This document shows positions 26,801 through 34,229 of a DNA stretch of 64,000 bases, piece after piece; the first letter of the stretch is position 1, and each line of letters opens with the position of its first letter. The translations under genes and the position numbers were made by a program. Under the pieces are notes generated by a model. That model made no database searches. It was not told where the DNA came from and saw only the letters and a list, made by a program, of their open reading frames with translations. This DNA is from Nocardia yamanashiensis NBRC 100130 (GTDB lineage: Bacteria > Actinomycetota > Actinomycetes > Mycobacteriales > Mycobacteriaceae): positions 62,001 to 126,000 of the forward strand of contig NZ_BDCD01000022.1 in NCBI RefSeq assembly GCF_001613325.1, written 5' to 3'.

Positions 26801-27036
26801 CAAGCCAAAACCCCTCCCGCTCCGACCGCTCCCGCTGGTTGCCGGATCTCGCTGTGCCGGACACCGCGCGTGGCCAGAAACATCCGGATCTCCGTCGGGG
26901 CAAGCCGTATTGGTGGCGCCCGTCGCAGCCGCCGGGGCTACCTCGACGCTGGCGGTTCGGCCATCGGCCTTCGATGCCCGACGGCCACCGTGGGTGGGCT
27001 CCTGAGGACAACTTGGGTGGCAAAGGCGGTACGTGA
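26797..27036 (+). CDS. Small basic Trp/Pro-rich ORF nested between tadA and tadB
   Basis: I do not recognise this 79-aa product. Its ATG overlaps the tadA stop (ATGA) and its TGA overlaps the tadB start, so it fills the tadA-tadB junction exactly. It is rich in Arg, Pro, Gly and Trp (KPYWWRPSQPPGLPRRW), without membrane helix or repeats. It could be a lineage-specific protein or only a coupling sequence. The composition, with many codons ending in C or G, does not exclude chance. Confidence 0.4.
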   Translation: MTSQNPSRSDRSRWLPDLAVPDTARGQKHPDLRRGKPYWWRPSQPPGLPRRWRFGHRPSMPDGHRGWAPEDNLGGKGGT

Positions 27037-27845
27037 TGGTGGGGATCGCGCCTTTCCCCGCGGCGTTGGGTTGCATCGCACTCGCGCTGGTAGCACTGCC
27101 TGCGCCCGCCGCGCGGCGACGCTTCGATGCGATGTTCCGTGCCCCGGTGCCGTCACGAAAGTGGCGAATGGGCCGGGTGATTCAGCTGTCGGCATTACTC
27201 GCACCGGTGGCGGTGATCGTTCTCGGTGTCGGCCCGATGCTCGCGGCGATCTCCTTGGCGGGAACCTTCGGCCTGCGGCGTCGAAGAGGTATCCGGGAGC
27301 GCGGCCGGACCGAGGGGTGCACGCAGCTGCTCGAAGGTTTGGAGGCGGTGATCGGCGAGCTGCGTATCGGTGCGCACCCGAGTGCAGCCGCCGCGATCGC
27401 TGCGCGCGAGACGGAAGGGGAAGTTGCGCACGCTTTCGCGGTGAGCGCCGCGCGGAGCCGGCTAGGTGGCTCCGGCGCGGACGGCCTGCGCCAATCCGAA
27501 GCCGCGGTGGCACAGGAACTGTCGCGAATCGCCGAAGCCTGGCGAGTCGCGGAGGACCACGGGCTGGCCCTCGCCGAACTGCTCGCCGCAGCCCGCCTGG
27601 ACCTATTGGGCCGCCGCCGCTTTCGCGATCGCACCCGCGCCGCGCTGGCCGGCGCCCGCGCAACCGCGGCAGTCCTCGCTCTGCTCCCGCTCATCGGAAT
27701 CGCCCTGGGCCAGCTGATGGGAGCAGCCCCGCTGAACATCCTGTTCGCCAGCCCAGCGGGCACCTTCCTGCTCCCCCTGGGCACCGCCCTCACCTGCGCC
27801 GGCCTCCTCTGGACCGACGCGATCACCGAACGAGTCCTGCGATAA
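27033..27845 (+). CDS. tadB: Tad pilus inner-membrane protein TadB-like (T2SF domain)
   Basis: This 270-aa membrane protein matches the position of Rv3658c. It has hydrophobic segments near residues 8-26, 52-77, 215-235 and 240-262. Between them is a cytoplasmic T2SF domain with LLEGLEAVIGELRIGAHPSAAAA and the helix AVAQELSRIAEAWRVAEDHGLALAELL. It works with TadC as the pilus assembly platform. The start is GTG 27033 or ATG 27036. Confidence 0.85.
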   Translation: MMVGIAPFPAALGCIALALVALPAPAARRRFDAMFRAPVPSRKWRMGRVIQLSALLAPVAVIVLGVGPMLAAISLAGTFGLRRRRGIRERGRTEGCTQLLEGLEAVIGELRIGAHPSAAAAIAARETEGEVAHAFAVSAARSRLGGSGADGLRQSEAAVAQELSRIAEAWRVAEDHGLALAELLAAARLDLLGRRRFRDRTRAALAGARATAAVLALLPLIGIALGQLMGAAPLNILFASPAGTFLLPLGTALTCAGLLWTDAITERVLR

Positions 27846-27852
27846 CACCACC

Positions 27853-27935
27853 AGCTCGACCAGCTCGTCCCTCTCGATCAACTCGTCGCGCTCGACCGGC
27901 TCGGCCAGCTTGCCCGCTCGATCGGCTCGGTCGGC
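27853..27935 (+). repeat. Degenerate 16-18-bp repeats after tadB
   Basis: About four to five diverged units built on CTCGACCRGCTCGKYC follow the tadB stop. In the + frame they read as Ser/Thr-rich, in the minus frame as Glu/Arg/Leu-rich. Neither frame looks like a gene. Confidence 0.5.
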
Positions 27936-28039
27936 CGGAACGGCGTAGTGGCGGTTTGGAACTGCGGCTAGGACCACTGCCGAAGCCGTTGGCCGACAAC
28001 GTCCGCATGGTGGACCTCCCTCATGGAAAGGAATTCAAG

Positions 28040-28237
28040 ATGAAGTACGTAAGGCCCGGCTGGATCCGGAAACAGGGCGACACCTTGGCCGCTCATGCTC
28101 GGCCGCAGGTTGTGCAGTGTTCGAACTGGCGGCGGCGAAGTCGCGGGGCGGAGATTCCTGGTGCTGCGGGACCGGATGCCGGCGGTCCGCGGGCATGGCA
28201 GGCCGCTGTTCGGTGTCAGGGCAAGGCAATTCGGTGA
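28040..28237 (+). CDS. Possible small ORF in the tadB-tadC gap
   Basis: ATG 28040 has a strong GGAAAGGA site 7 nt upstream and opens 65 codons: a basic N-terminus (MKYVRPGWIRKQGD), then low-complexity Ala/Gly/Arg. No family is recognised. The 737-bp gap between tadB and tadC (27846-28582) has no other candidate with a good ribosome-binding site, apart from a 27-codon ORF (28503-28586) whose TGA overlaps the tadC ATG. Confidence 0.25.
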   Translation: MKYVRPGWIRKQGDTLAAHARPQVVQCSNWRRRSRGAEIPGAAGPDAGGPRAWQAAVRCQGKAIR

Positions 28238-28502
28238 AGGCGAACCTGGCGTGTCAGGACGGCTCGTCGCATCGTTTCGGTCGGGTGCCCGGTGTGCTGC
28301 TGGATCGCGGTCGTGCTCGCGGGCGAATGCTCAGGAGCACAGCGGCTTCCGGCGCATCCGGTTCCGGTGGGCAGTATTGCGCGACCGACGGCCGTGACCT
28401 ATGGTTGCGGAGCGACGAACTGATCGGACTGCCGATGCCGAGTGCGTCACCGCTCGGATCGCTCGTGTGGGCTGCTGCCATCCTCCGGAACAGAGGCCGG
28501 CG

Positions 28503-28586
28503 ATGACCCTGACCGCGTGGACCTGCGTCGTCGGTGCCGTGGACCTGTCGATCGCGGCCCATCAGCGCACAAAGGCGTTGCAATGA
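28503..28586 (+). CDS. Possible 27-aa leader peptide overlapping tadC
   Basis: ATG 28503 has AGAGG 6 nt upstream. The ORF ends in a TGA that overlaps the tadC ATG by 4 bp. It encodes a mildly hydrophobic peptide (TAWTCVVGAVDLSIAA). A longer in-frame start lies at 28401. It may act only to couple translation into tadC. Confidence 0.25.
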   Translation: MTLTAWTCVVGAVDLSIAAHQRTKALQ

Positions 28587-29188
28587 GCGCCCTTTCGATA
28601 TCGGCACTGTGCTGCGCGCTCGCTCTGCTGCTTCTCCCCGGGCGGGACGGGGCGGTACGGCGGTTACGGAGACTGCGGCAAGCGCCGAGGCAGAAGCCCG
28701 GGGCGAGTGGACGATCCGCGCGACCGGCTCACGATCCGCTGGCCGGCGCCGGTGCGCTCGATCTTTTCGCGGCCTGTCTGAGATCCGGTCTGCCGGCGGC
28801 GACCGCTGCCGCCGCAGTCGCTCCGGCGGCTCCGGAACCACTGCGGTCGGTACTACGGCGGGCGGCGGATCTGCTGTCCTTGGGAGCCGATCCCGTGGCG
28901 GCATGGGAGCAGGCGGCGGCCGGGCGTGCGGATGAGACAGCGGCCGCGCTGGCCCGAATGGCGCGACGGTCCGCTCGCTCCGGAGCCGGATTGGCCGCCG
29001 CGGTAACCGAATTGGCGGAACGGAAGCGCGCCGAGGCCGAGGACGCCGCAGCGGCGCGCGCGGAACGAGCCGGGGTACTGGTAGCCGGTCCCCTGGGCCT
29101 GTGCTTTCTACCGGCCTTCGTGTGCCTGGGCATCGTGCCGGTGGTGATCGGGCTCGCGGGCCGAGTATTGGGCGGAGGTTTGCTGTGA
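28583..29188 (+). CDS. tadC: Tad pilus inner-membrane protein TadC-like
   Basis: This 201-aa protein is the second T2SF-type platform subunit (Rv3657c position). It has a short N-terminal helix (LSISALCCALALLLLPG) and a helical cytoplasmic domain with ALDLFAACLRSGLPAATAAAAV. The repeat helix pair follows, ending ARMARRSARSGAGLAAAV, then a C-terminal hydrophobic segment (GVLVAGPLGLCFLPAFVCLGIVPVVIG-type). ATG 28583 has AAAGG upstream. The usual long T2SF domain is shortened, as in mycobacteria. Confidence 0.82.
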   Translation: MSALSISALCCALALLLLPGRDGAVRRLRRLRQAPRQKPGASGRSARPAHDPLAGAGALDLFAACLRSGLPAATAAAAVAPAAPEPLRSVLRRAADLLSLGADPVAAWEQAAAGRADETAAALARMARRSARSGAGLAAAVTELAERKRAEAEDAAAARAERAGVLVAGPLGLCFLPAFVCLGIVPVVIGLAGRVLGGGLL

Positions 29189-29305
29189 CCTGCGACGAGG
29201 CGGACAAGCGGCGATCGGCCGGGCCAGCGGCCACGGATCACGCTGCCGGGCAACGACTGCCGGGTGGAGGTGGGCGAATTCGAGTGGATGTCGGTGCGGG
29301 TGCGA

Positions 29306-29590
29306 GACGGCTGTGCCGAACCACGAGAAAGGTCGCCCATCGGTACGACTGTGTCAGCGCAGGACGGCTGCGCTGGACCACGAGAGGGGTTGCTCGATGG
29401 AACGACTGTGCCCGTGCGGGAGGCCTGTGCCGGACTGCAGGAGGGATCTCCTGTCGGAACGACTGTGTCTGTGAGGGACGGCTCTGCTGGATCACGAGGT
29501 GGGGCGGCTGTCGGAATGGCTGTGCCGGCGCGGGACTGCCGCGTTGGACCGAGAGAAGGGATGAGTGTGGGGATGACTGTGCGGGAGTTG
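29306..29590 (+). repeat. 57-bp tandem repeat, five copies, before the Flp-like pilin
   Basis: Units start at 29306, 29363, 29420, 29477 and 29534; each spans 57 bp and begins GACGGCTGYGC or a variant. In the pilin reading frame they encode 19-residue repeats of the type DGCAGPREG-L-DGTTVPVR. The frame is open from GTG 29264 through all five copies into the pilin, so the repeats may form an N-terminal extension. Confidence 0.8.
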
Positions 29591-29782
29591 GGGTGGTGGC
29601 TGCGGGGGCGGCTGGTGGAGGCGGCGGTGGGAGAGGAGGGGATGAGTACGGCGGAGTATGCGATCGGGACTATTGCGGCTGCGGCGTTCGGGGCGGTGTT
29701 GTACGCGGTGGTGACCGGGGACAGCATCGTCAATGCCTTGACCAAGATCATCGACAAGGCGTTGAAGACTTCGGTGGGGTGA
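29561..29782 (+). CDS. Flp-like pilin, DUF4244 family (Rv3656c-like)
   Basis: This is the small pilin-like subunit of the tad system, 73 aa from ATG 29561. A basic, Trp-containing start (RELGWWLRGRL) precedes EEGMSTAEYAIGTIAAAAFGAVLYAV. That is the Flp processing region (G/E-Y) followed by one hydrophobic helix. The C-terminus is amphipathic (LTKIIDKALKTSV). ATG 29573 is another start. The reading frame also stays open upstream through five 19-residue repeats to GTG 29264 (172 aa). The stop overlaps the next GTG. Confidence 0.82.
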   Translation: MSVGMTVRELGWWLRGRLVEAAVGEEGMSTAEYAIGTIAAAAFGAVLYAVVTGDSIVNALTKIIDKALKTSVG

Positions 29783-30156
29783 GGGCGGCTGGGCGCGGGC
29801 TGGGGGACGAGGCCGGGCTGGCGACCGTGGAGGCGGCGATCGCGCTTGCCGCTCTGGTCACGGTGCTGGTGTTGTGTGTCGGCGCGTTGTTGACGGCATC
29901 GGCACAGGTGCGCTGTGTCGATGCCGCCCGGGAGGCGGCGCGATTGACGGCGCGCGGGGAAACCGAGCGGGCGGTAATGATCGCGAGGCGGGTCGCGCCG
30001 CCCGGGGCGGCCGTCGGGGTGCGGGCGGACGGTGAGCTGGTGGTCGCCACGGTCAGTGTTTCCGCGCCGATGCTGCCGATCACCTTGCGGGCGGAAGCTG
30101 TGGCCGCTCGGGAGCCGGGGCTGAGCGGTGACGAGTCGAGGGAGCGGGGTGGATAG
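29779..30156 (+). CDS. tadE: TadE-like pseudopilin (Rv3655c-like)
   Basis: This 125-aa protein has a short charged start, then DEAGLATVEAAIALAALVTVLVLCVGALL. That is the TadE pseudopilin signature, with the conserved Glu five residues into the hydrophobic helix. A small globular part with REAARLTARGE follows, typical for TadE-like proteins. GTG 29779 overlaps the pilin stop. Confidence 0.86.
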   Translation: MRAAGRGLGDEAGLATVEAAIALAALVTVLVLCVGALLTASAQVRCVDAAREAARLTARGETERAVMIARRVAPPGAAVGVRADGELVVATVSVSAPMLPITLRAEAVAAREPGLSGDESRERGG

Positions 30157-30604
30157 GCGCGCAGGCGTGTGGCCGGCGCGGCTCGAGGCCGCCGGCGCGC
30201 GCTGGGCGGCGACACTCCGGGCTCGTCACGGTGCGAGGTTCGGTTCCGATACCGGGGGCGTGACGATCACCACGTGCCTGGCGCTGCTGGCCGTGCTCGC
30301 GGTCACGGTGTCGATGGCGCAGATCGGGGTGGCCGTCGTCGCCCGGCACCGGATGCAGGCCGCGGCGGATCTGGGTGCGCTGGCCGCGGCGGGCGGATTG
30401 GCCGGCGGCGGGTCCGCCGGATGCGCGAAGGCCTCGGACATCGTGCGGCGGATGGGCGGGCGATTGGTCGAGTGCGTGCCGGCGGATTGGGATGTGACGG
30501 TCACTACGGAAGGGCGAGTGTCACTCGGACCACTCGGCGTGCGAGTGGTGTACGGCGTCGCTCGCGCGGGACCGGCGGATTGGGAGTTGCGCGAACAAAG
30601 GTAA
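30149..30604 (+). CDS. TadE/TadG-like membrane protein (Rv3654c-like)
   Basis: This 151-aa last gene of the tad locus encodes one N-terminal hydrophobic helix (TCLALLAVLAVTVSMAQIGVAVV) preceded by DTGGVTITT. The stretch RHRMQAAADLGALAAAGGLA follows, the hallmark of the helicase/secretion-neighbourhood TadE-like family. Two cysteines lie in the external part (GCAKAS and LVECVP). GTG 30149 has AGGGAG 5 nt upstream; GTG 30128 is an in-frame alternative. It overlaps tadE. Confidence 0.84.
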   Translation: MDRRAGVWPARLEAAGARWAATLRARHGARFGSDTGGVTITTCLALLAVLAVTVSMAQIGVAVVARHRMQAAADLGALAAAGGLAGGGSAGCAKASDIVRRMGGRLVECVPADWDVTVTTEGRVSLGPLGVRVVYGVARAGPADWELREQR

Positions 30605-30903
30605 CAATCTCGTACCGAGCGGTTGGTTAGAAATGTGATGGCGTGGCCCACACGCCGGGGTGATCAATGTCGAAATTCGATGAAAGTGCGAGTCGAATGG
30701 ATTGGGTATCGATCACTTTCGCATTCGCTCCGTAAGACGGTTCGGAAAGAATGCACAGGTAAATGCACCAGCGACATTATCGAACGGAGCAACCCTCCAG
30801 TTAACAGGATCACATCCCTTTTTATTCGGCTATGGGCCACGCCGTGCGGGACTCGGCCCGGGCCTCTCGGACCGTGTCCGATACCACCCAGTTGACTCGG
30901 ACA
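30605..30903. other. Gap without gene after the tad locus
   Basis: This stretch is richer in A and T than its surroundings (for example 30690-30830). No ORF with a ribosome-binding site and no repeat is visible. The tad terminator, if any, is not obvious. Confidence 0.5.
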
Positions 30904-30931
30904 GACCGGACGGCCTGATGGCGGTCCGGTC
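30904..30931 (-). terminator. Hairpin after the helicase gene
   Basis: 8-bp perfect stem GACCGGAC/GTCCGGTC with a 12-nt loop, 20 bp past the helicase stop on the minus strand. Confidence 0.5.
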
Positions 30932-30951
30932 TCGGCCCAGCCCCGGTCAGG

Positions 30952-33348
30952 TCACGGTTCGACGGCGTCCCCGTCATCGAGCCCGAGTTCGGCCAGCACC
31001 GCGGTCAGCAGCCGCACCGCCCCCGCCTTGTCCAGCGGATTATTGCCGTTTCCGCACTTCGGCGACTGTACGCAGGACGGGCACCCACCCGCGCAGACGC
31101 ACGATTCGATGGCCGCCAGGGTCGCGCCCAGCCAGTGCCGCAGCCGCCCGAAGCCCCGCTCGGCGAACCCGGCCCCGCCCGGATGCCCGTCGTAGACGAA
31201 CACCGTGGGCAGCCCGGTATCGGGATGTGCCGCGGTCGACACGCCGCCGATATCCCACCGATCACAGGTCGCGACCAGCGGCAACATGCCGATGGCGGCG
31301 TGTTCGGCGGCATGCAGCGCCCCGGCCGCCCGCTTGGCGTCGATCCCGGCGCGTTCCAGCAGGTCGGGCGTGACCGTATAGAGCACGGCCCGGGTCGGCA
31401 GCGTCTGCGGCGGCAGGTCGAGCGACACCATGTCCAGTACCTCGCCGCTGGGCAGCCGGCGCAGGTAGCCGATCACCTGCCGGGTCACCAGCACGTGCGC
31501 GAATGCGGTTGTGACCGGCCCGTATACGCGATGGTCGGTGACTTCGCCGAGCTCGATGGTGGTGACCGCCCGCGCGCTGGTGGTCCAGCCCGGCGTCTCG
31601 GCGTGCACGAGCGCCACGCCTTCCTCCAGGTCCAGCGCGTCGACCACGAAACTCTCGCCCTGATGCAGGTGCACAGCCCCCACGTGCAGGGTGGCGGGCG
31701 CGCGCCCGGCGTCGGTGGTGCCGAGCATCCGCCCGGTCTCGCCGTCCACCACGGCGACCGCCGAGCCGATTCCGCCGCGCACGTCCACGGCATCGTGCGG
31801 ATGTGATTCGGCGGTCACGAACCAGCGCGCCCCGCCGTCCCGCGCCACCCCGTCCCGCCGCCGGATCAACCCCTGTTCGGCCAGGTCGGCGAGCAGTTCC
31901 CAGGCCTCGAACCCGTGCACTTCGGCATCGGTGAGCGGCTGTTCCATGGCCGCGCAGAGCAGATGCGGCGCCAGCACGTACGGGTTGTGCGGGTCGGTGA
32001 TGCTGGCTTCCAGCGGCCGCCCGAGCAGCGCTTCGGGATGGTGCACCAAATACGTGTCCAGGGGGTCGTCACGGGCGATGAGCAGCACCAACGACCCCTG
32101 CGTGCGCCGCCCGGCCCGCCCGGCCTGCTGCCAGAACGAGGCCACCGTCCCCGGATATCCGGCCACCACCACGGCATCCAGCCCGGCGATGTCCACGCCC
32201 AGTTCCAGCGCGTTCGTCGTGGCCGCGCCCAATAAGGACCCTTCCGACAGGGCCGTTTCCAGCGCCCGCCGGTCCTCCGCGAGATATCCGGCCCGATACG
32301 CCGCGACCCGTTCCGGCAGCGTGGCGTCCACATCGGCGAGCAGCCGCCGGGTGTCCATCGCGATGAGTTCGGCCCCGCGCCGGGACCGTACGAAGGTCAG
32401 CGTCCGCGCTCCTTCGGCCACCAGTTCCGCCATCACCTGCGCGGCCTCGGCCCCGGCCGAACGCCGGAGCGCCGCACCGTTTTCCCCGGTCACGCCCGCC
32501 CCGATGAGCGGCGGCTCCCATAATCCGACCGTCCGCGACCCCTGCGGCGACCCGTCCTCGGTGACCGCCGCACACGGCGCGCCGATCAGTCGGGAGGCGG
32601 TATCGGCCGGTTCCGCCGTGGTCGCCGAGCACAGCACGAAGACCGGATCGGCCCCGTACCGCTGCGCGATCCGCCGCAGCCGGCGCAGTACCAGGGCCAC
32701 GTGCGAGCCGAATACGCCCCGGTAGGTATGACATTCGTCGACCACCACGTACTTCAATTGCCGGAACAGCCGCGCCCACCGCTGATGCGATTGCAGGACG
32801 CCCAGATGCAGCATGTCGGGATTGGTGAAAACCCAACGGGCATTGGCGCGTACCCATTGCCGGATCTCGGCCGGGGTATCGCCGTCGTAGGACGCCGGCT
32901 GAATACCGCGCAGCGCATCCGCCCCGGTCAGCTCGCAGGCCATGCGCAATTGATCGGCCCCCAGCGCCTTGGTCGGCGAGAGGTACAGCGCGGTTGCCCG
33001 CGGATCCTGTTGCAGCGTGGTGAGTACCGGTAATTGATAGGCCAGGGACTTGCCGGACGCCGTTCCGGTGGACACCACGACGTGTCGCCCCCGGTAAGCC
33101 AGGTCCGCCGTCGCGCTCTGATGACTCCACGGCCGCTCGACGCCGATACTCTGAACTGCGCTGATGACCTCGGGCGATATCCATTCGGGCCAATTCGTGA
33201 CCTGGGCGGCGCGCGCCGGTAGCTCAGCTATATGGGTGAGGCGGGGGTCACCGTTTCCGAAGCCATTTAGGACACGATTCAGCAACGATTGACCGTAGCT
33301 CGTTTCGCTTCCGTGGCCGTCCGGGCTTGTCGGCTCGGTTCCTTTCAT
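30952..33348 (-). CDS. MrfA/YprA-like DEAD/H-box helicase with DUF1998 (Rv3649-like)
   Basis: This 798-aa superfamily 2 helicase has GTASGKS (near 95-101), DECH (VVVDECHTYR), SATT, and motif VI QQAGRAGRRT. The C-terminal DUF1998 domain ends in the metal-binding cluster CVCAGGCPSCVQSPKCGNGN (four Cys). This is the MrfA type of DNA repair helicase. ATG 33348 is chosen; GTG 33414 adds 22 residues. It lies downstream of and convergent with the tad locus, as in M. tuberculosis, and diverges from cspA. Confidence 0.88.
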   Translation of the reverse strand: MKGTEPTSPDGHGSETSYGQSLLNRVLNGFGNGDPRLTHIAELPARAAQVTNWPEWISPEVISAVQSIGVERPWSHQSATADLAYRGRHVVVSTGTASGKSLAYQLPVLTTLQQDPRATALYLSPTKALGADQLRMACELTGADALRGIQPASYDGDTPAEIRQWVRANARWVFTNPDMLHLGVLQSHQRWARLFRQLKYVVVDECHTYRGVFGSHVALVLRRLRRIAQRYGADPVFVLCSATTAEPADTASRLIGAPCAAVTEDGSPQGSRTVGLWEPPLIGAGVTGENGAALRRSAGAEAAQVMAELVAEGARTLTFVRSRRGAELIAMDTRRLLADVDATLPERVAAYRAGYLAEDRRALETALSEGSLLGAATTNALELGVDIAGLDAVVVAGYPGTVASFWQQAGRAGRRTQGSLVLLIARDDPLDTYLVHHPEALLGRPLEASITDPHNPYVLAPHLLCAAMEQPLTDAEVHGFEAWELLADLAEQGLIRRRDGVARDGGARWFVTAESHPHDAVDVRGGIGSAVAVVDGETGRMLGTTDAGRAPATLHVGAVHLHQGESFVVDALDLEEGVALVHAETPGWTTSARAVTTIELGEVTDHRVYGPVTTAFAHVLVTRQVIGYLRRLPSGEVLDMVSLDLPPQTLPTRAVLYTVTPDLLERAGIDAKRAAGALHAAEHAAIGMLPLVATCDRWDIGGVSTAAHPDTGLPTVFVYDGHPGGAGFAERGFGRLRHWLGATLAAIESCVCAGGCPSCVQSPKCGNGNNPLDKAGAVRLLTAVLAELGLDDGDAVEP

Positions 33349-33782
33349 CGAACCGTTGCCGCGACACGCCCGCGCGCTGCGAACGGTGTGTACGTCCGAC
33401 GCTCTACCTGCCATTTCACTACCGAGTAGCGACCCGCCTCACACCCAGTTTGCCGGATGCTCGCTCTGTTATCGGGAAGCAAACCTACTTCAAGTACGGA
33501 TTTGGGCATTGTGCCCCTCACCTGCGCATTCGCAAGATCAACTTTTTTGCAAATTGTGGGTAACTCGGCTGTTGAATTGAGCGGAGACATGGTTAAGTGG
33601 GTCCTGGTCGCAAGCTTCTGTGTTCGAGGGACGGATCCAAAGTCCAAACCATCAGCAGGATCGATGTTGCGAACGGTGTACTGGGTGCTTTCCTGCAGGG
33701 GGAACAGAGTACAGCGGTCGGAACGGACCCGGTGGATGAACCTACTTGTCCGCCGTTCCGGTATGGAAAGAGAAGGAACAGA
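33349..33782. other. Divergent promoter region and long cspA leader
   Basis: The 434 bp between the helicase and cspA hold no gene. An A/T-rich patch lies near 33536-33560 and is the likeliest promoter location. A long 5' leader is common for cold-shock mRNAs. Confidence 0.4.
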
Positions 33783-33986
33783 ATGGCACAGGGAACTGTG
33801 AAGTGGTTCAACGCGGAGAAGGGGTTCGGCTTCATCGCGCCCGAGGACGGGTCCGCTGACGTCTTCGTCCACTACTCCGAGATCCAGGGTTCGGGCTTCC
33901 GCACTCTCGAGGAGAACCAGAAGGTCGAGTTCGAGGTCGGCCAGGGCACCAAGGGCCCGCAGGCCACTGGTGTTCGCGCGCTCTGA
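33783..33986 (+). CDS. cspA: Cold-shock protein CspA
   Basis: This 67-aa single OB-fold RNA chaperone carries RNP1 (KGFGFIAPE) and RNP2 (DVFVHYSEI). The start MAQGTVKWFNAEKGFGF and the end KGPQATGVRAL fit the 67-aa CspA of M. tuberculosis. ATG 33783 has AGAAGGA upstream. A terminator follows within 25 bp, so it is monocistronic. It sits next to topA as in Rv3648c-Rv3646c. Confidence 0.96.
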   Translation: MAQGTVKWFNAEKGFGFIAPEDGSADVFVHYSEIQGSGFRTLEENQKVEFEVGQGTKGPQATGVRAL

Positions 33987-34010
33987 TAGCGGGCCTACCC
34001 ACAGGTATCC

Positions 34011-34041
34011 GTCCCCCATCGCCTCCCAGGCGGTGGGGGAC
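34011..34041 (+). terminator. Terminator of cspA
   Basis: 14-bp stem with one G-T pair (34011-34024 with 34028-34041) and a 3-nt loop. Confidence 0.75.
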
Positions 34042-34229
34042 GACCCATATCCGGACCCATTACACTCGATCACGACCCGGGGCGACATCGTCGCTGCACA
34101 GCGAGTGCAGCTCTTGAACACGGTATAAACGTTGCTGGCAGCGATATATGTAGTCGCAGCCGCTTGCCCCAAGCCGCGTATCGCGCGCCCGCCGCGCCCC
34201 GCGGATCGAGACGAAAGGTGTGTTCGCCG

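Noticed and set aside
28117..28506. 129-codon ORF between tadB and tadC
   Set aside because: No ribosome-binding site, low-complexity Gly/Arg/Ser product and competing open frames on the same stretch.
29306..29590. CRISPR array
   Set aside because: The 57-bp units are diverged copies of one another along their full length. There are no constant repeats with unique spacers and no cas genes.
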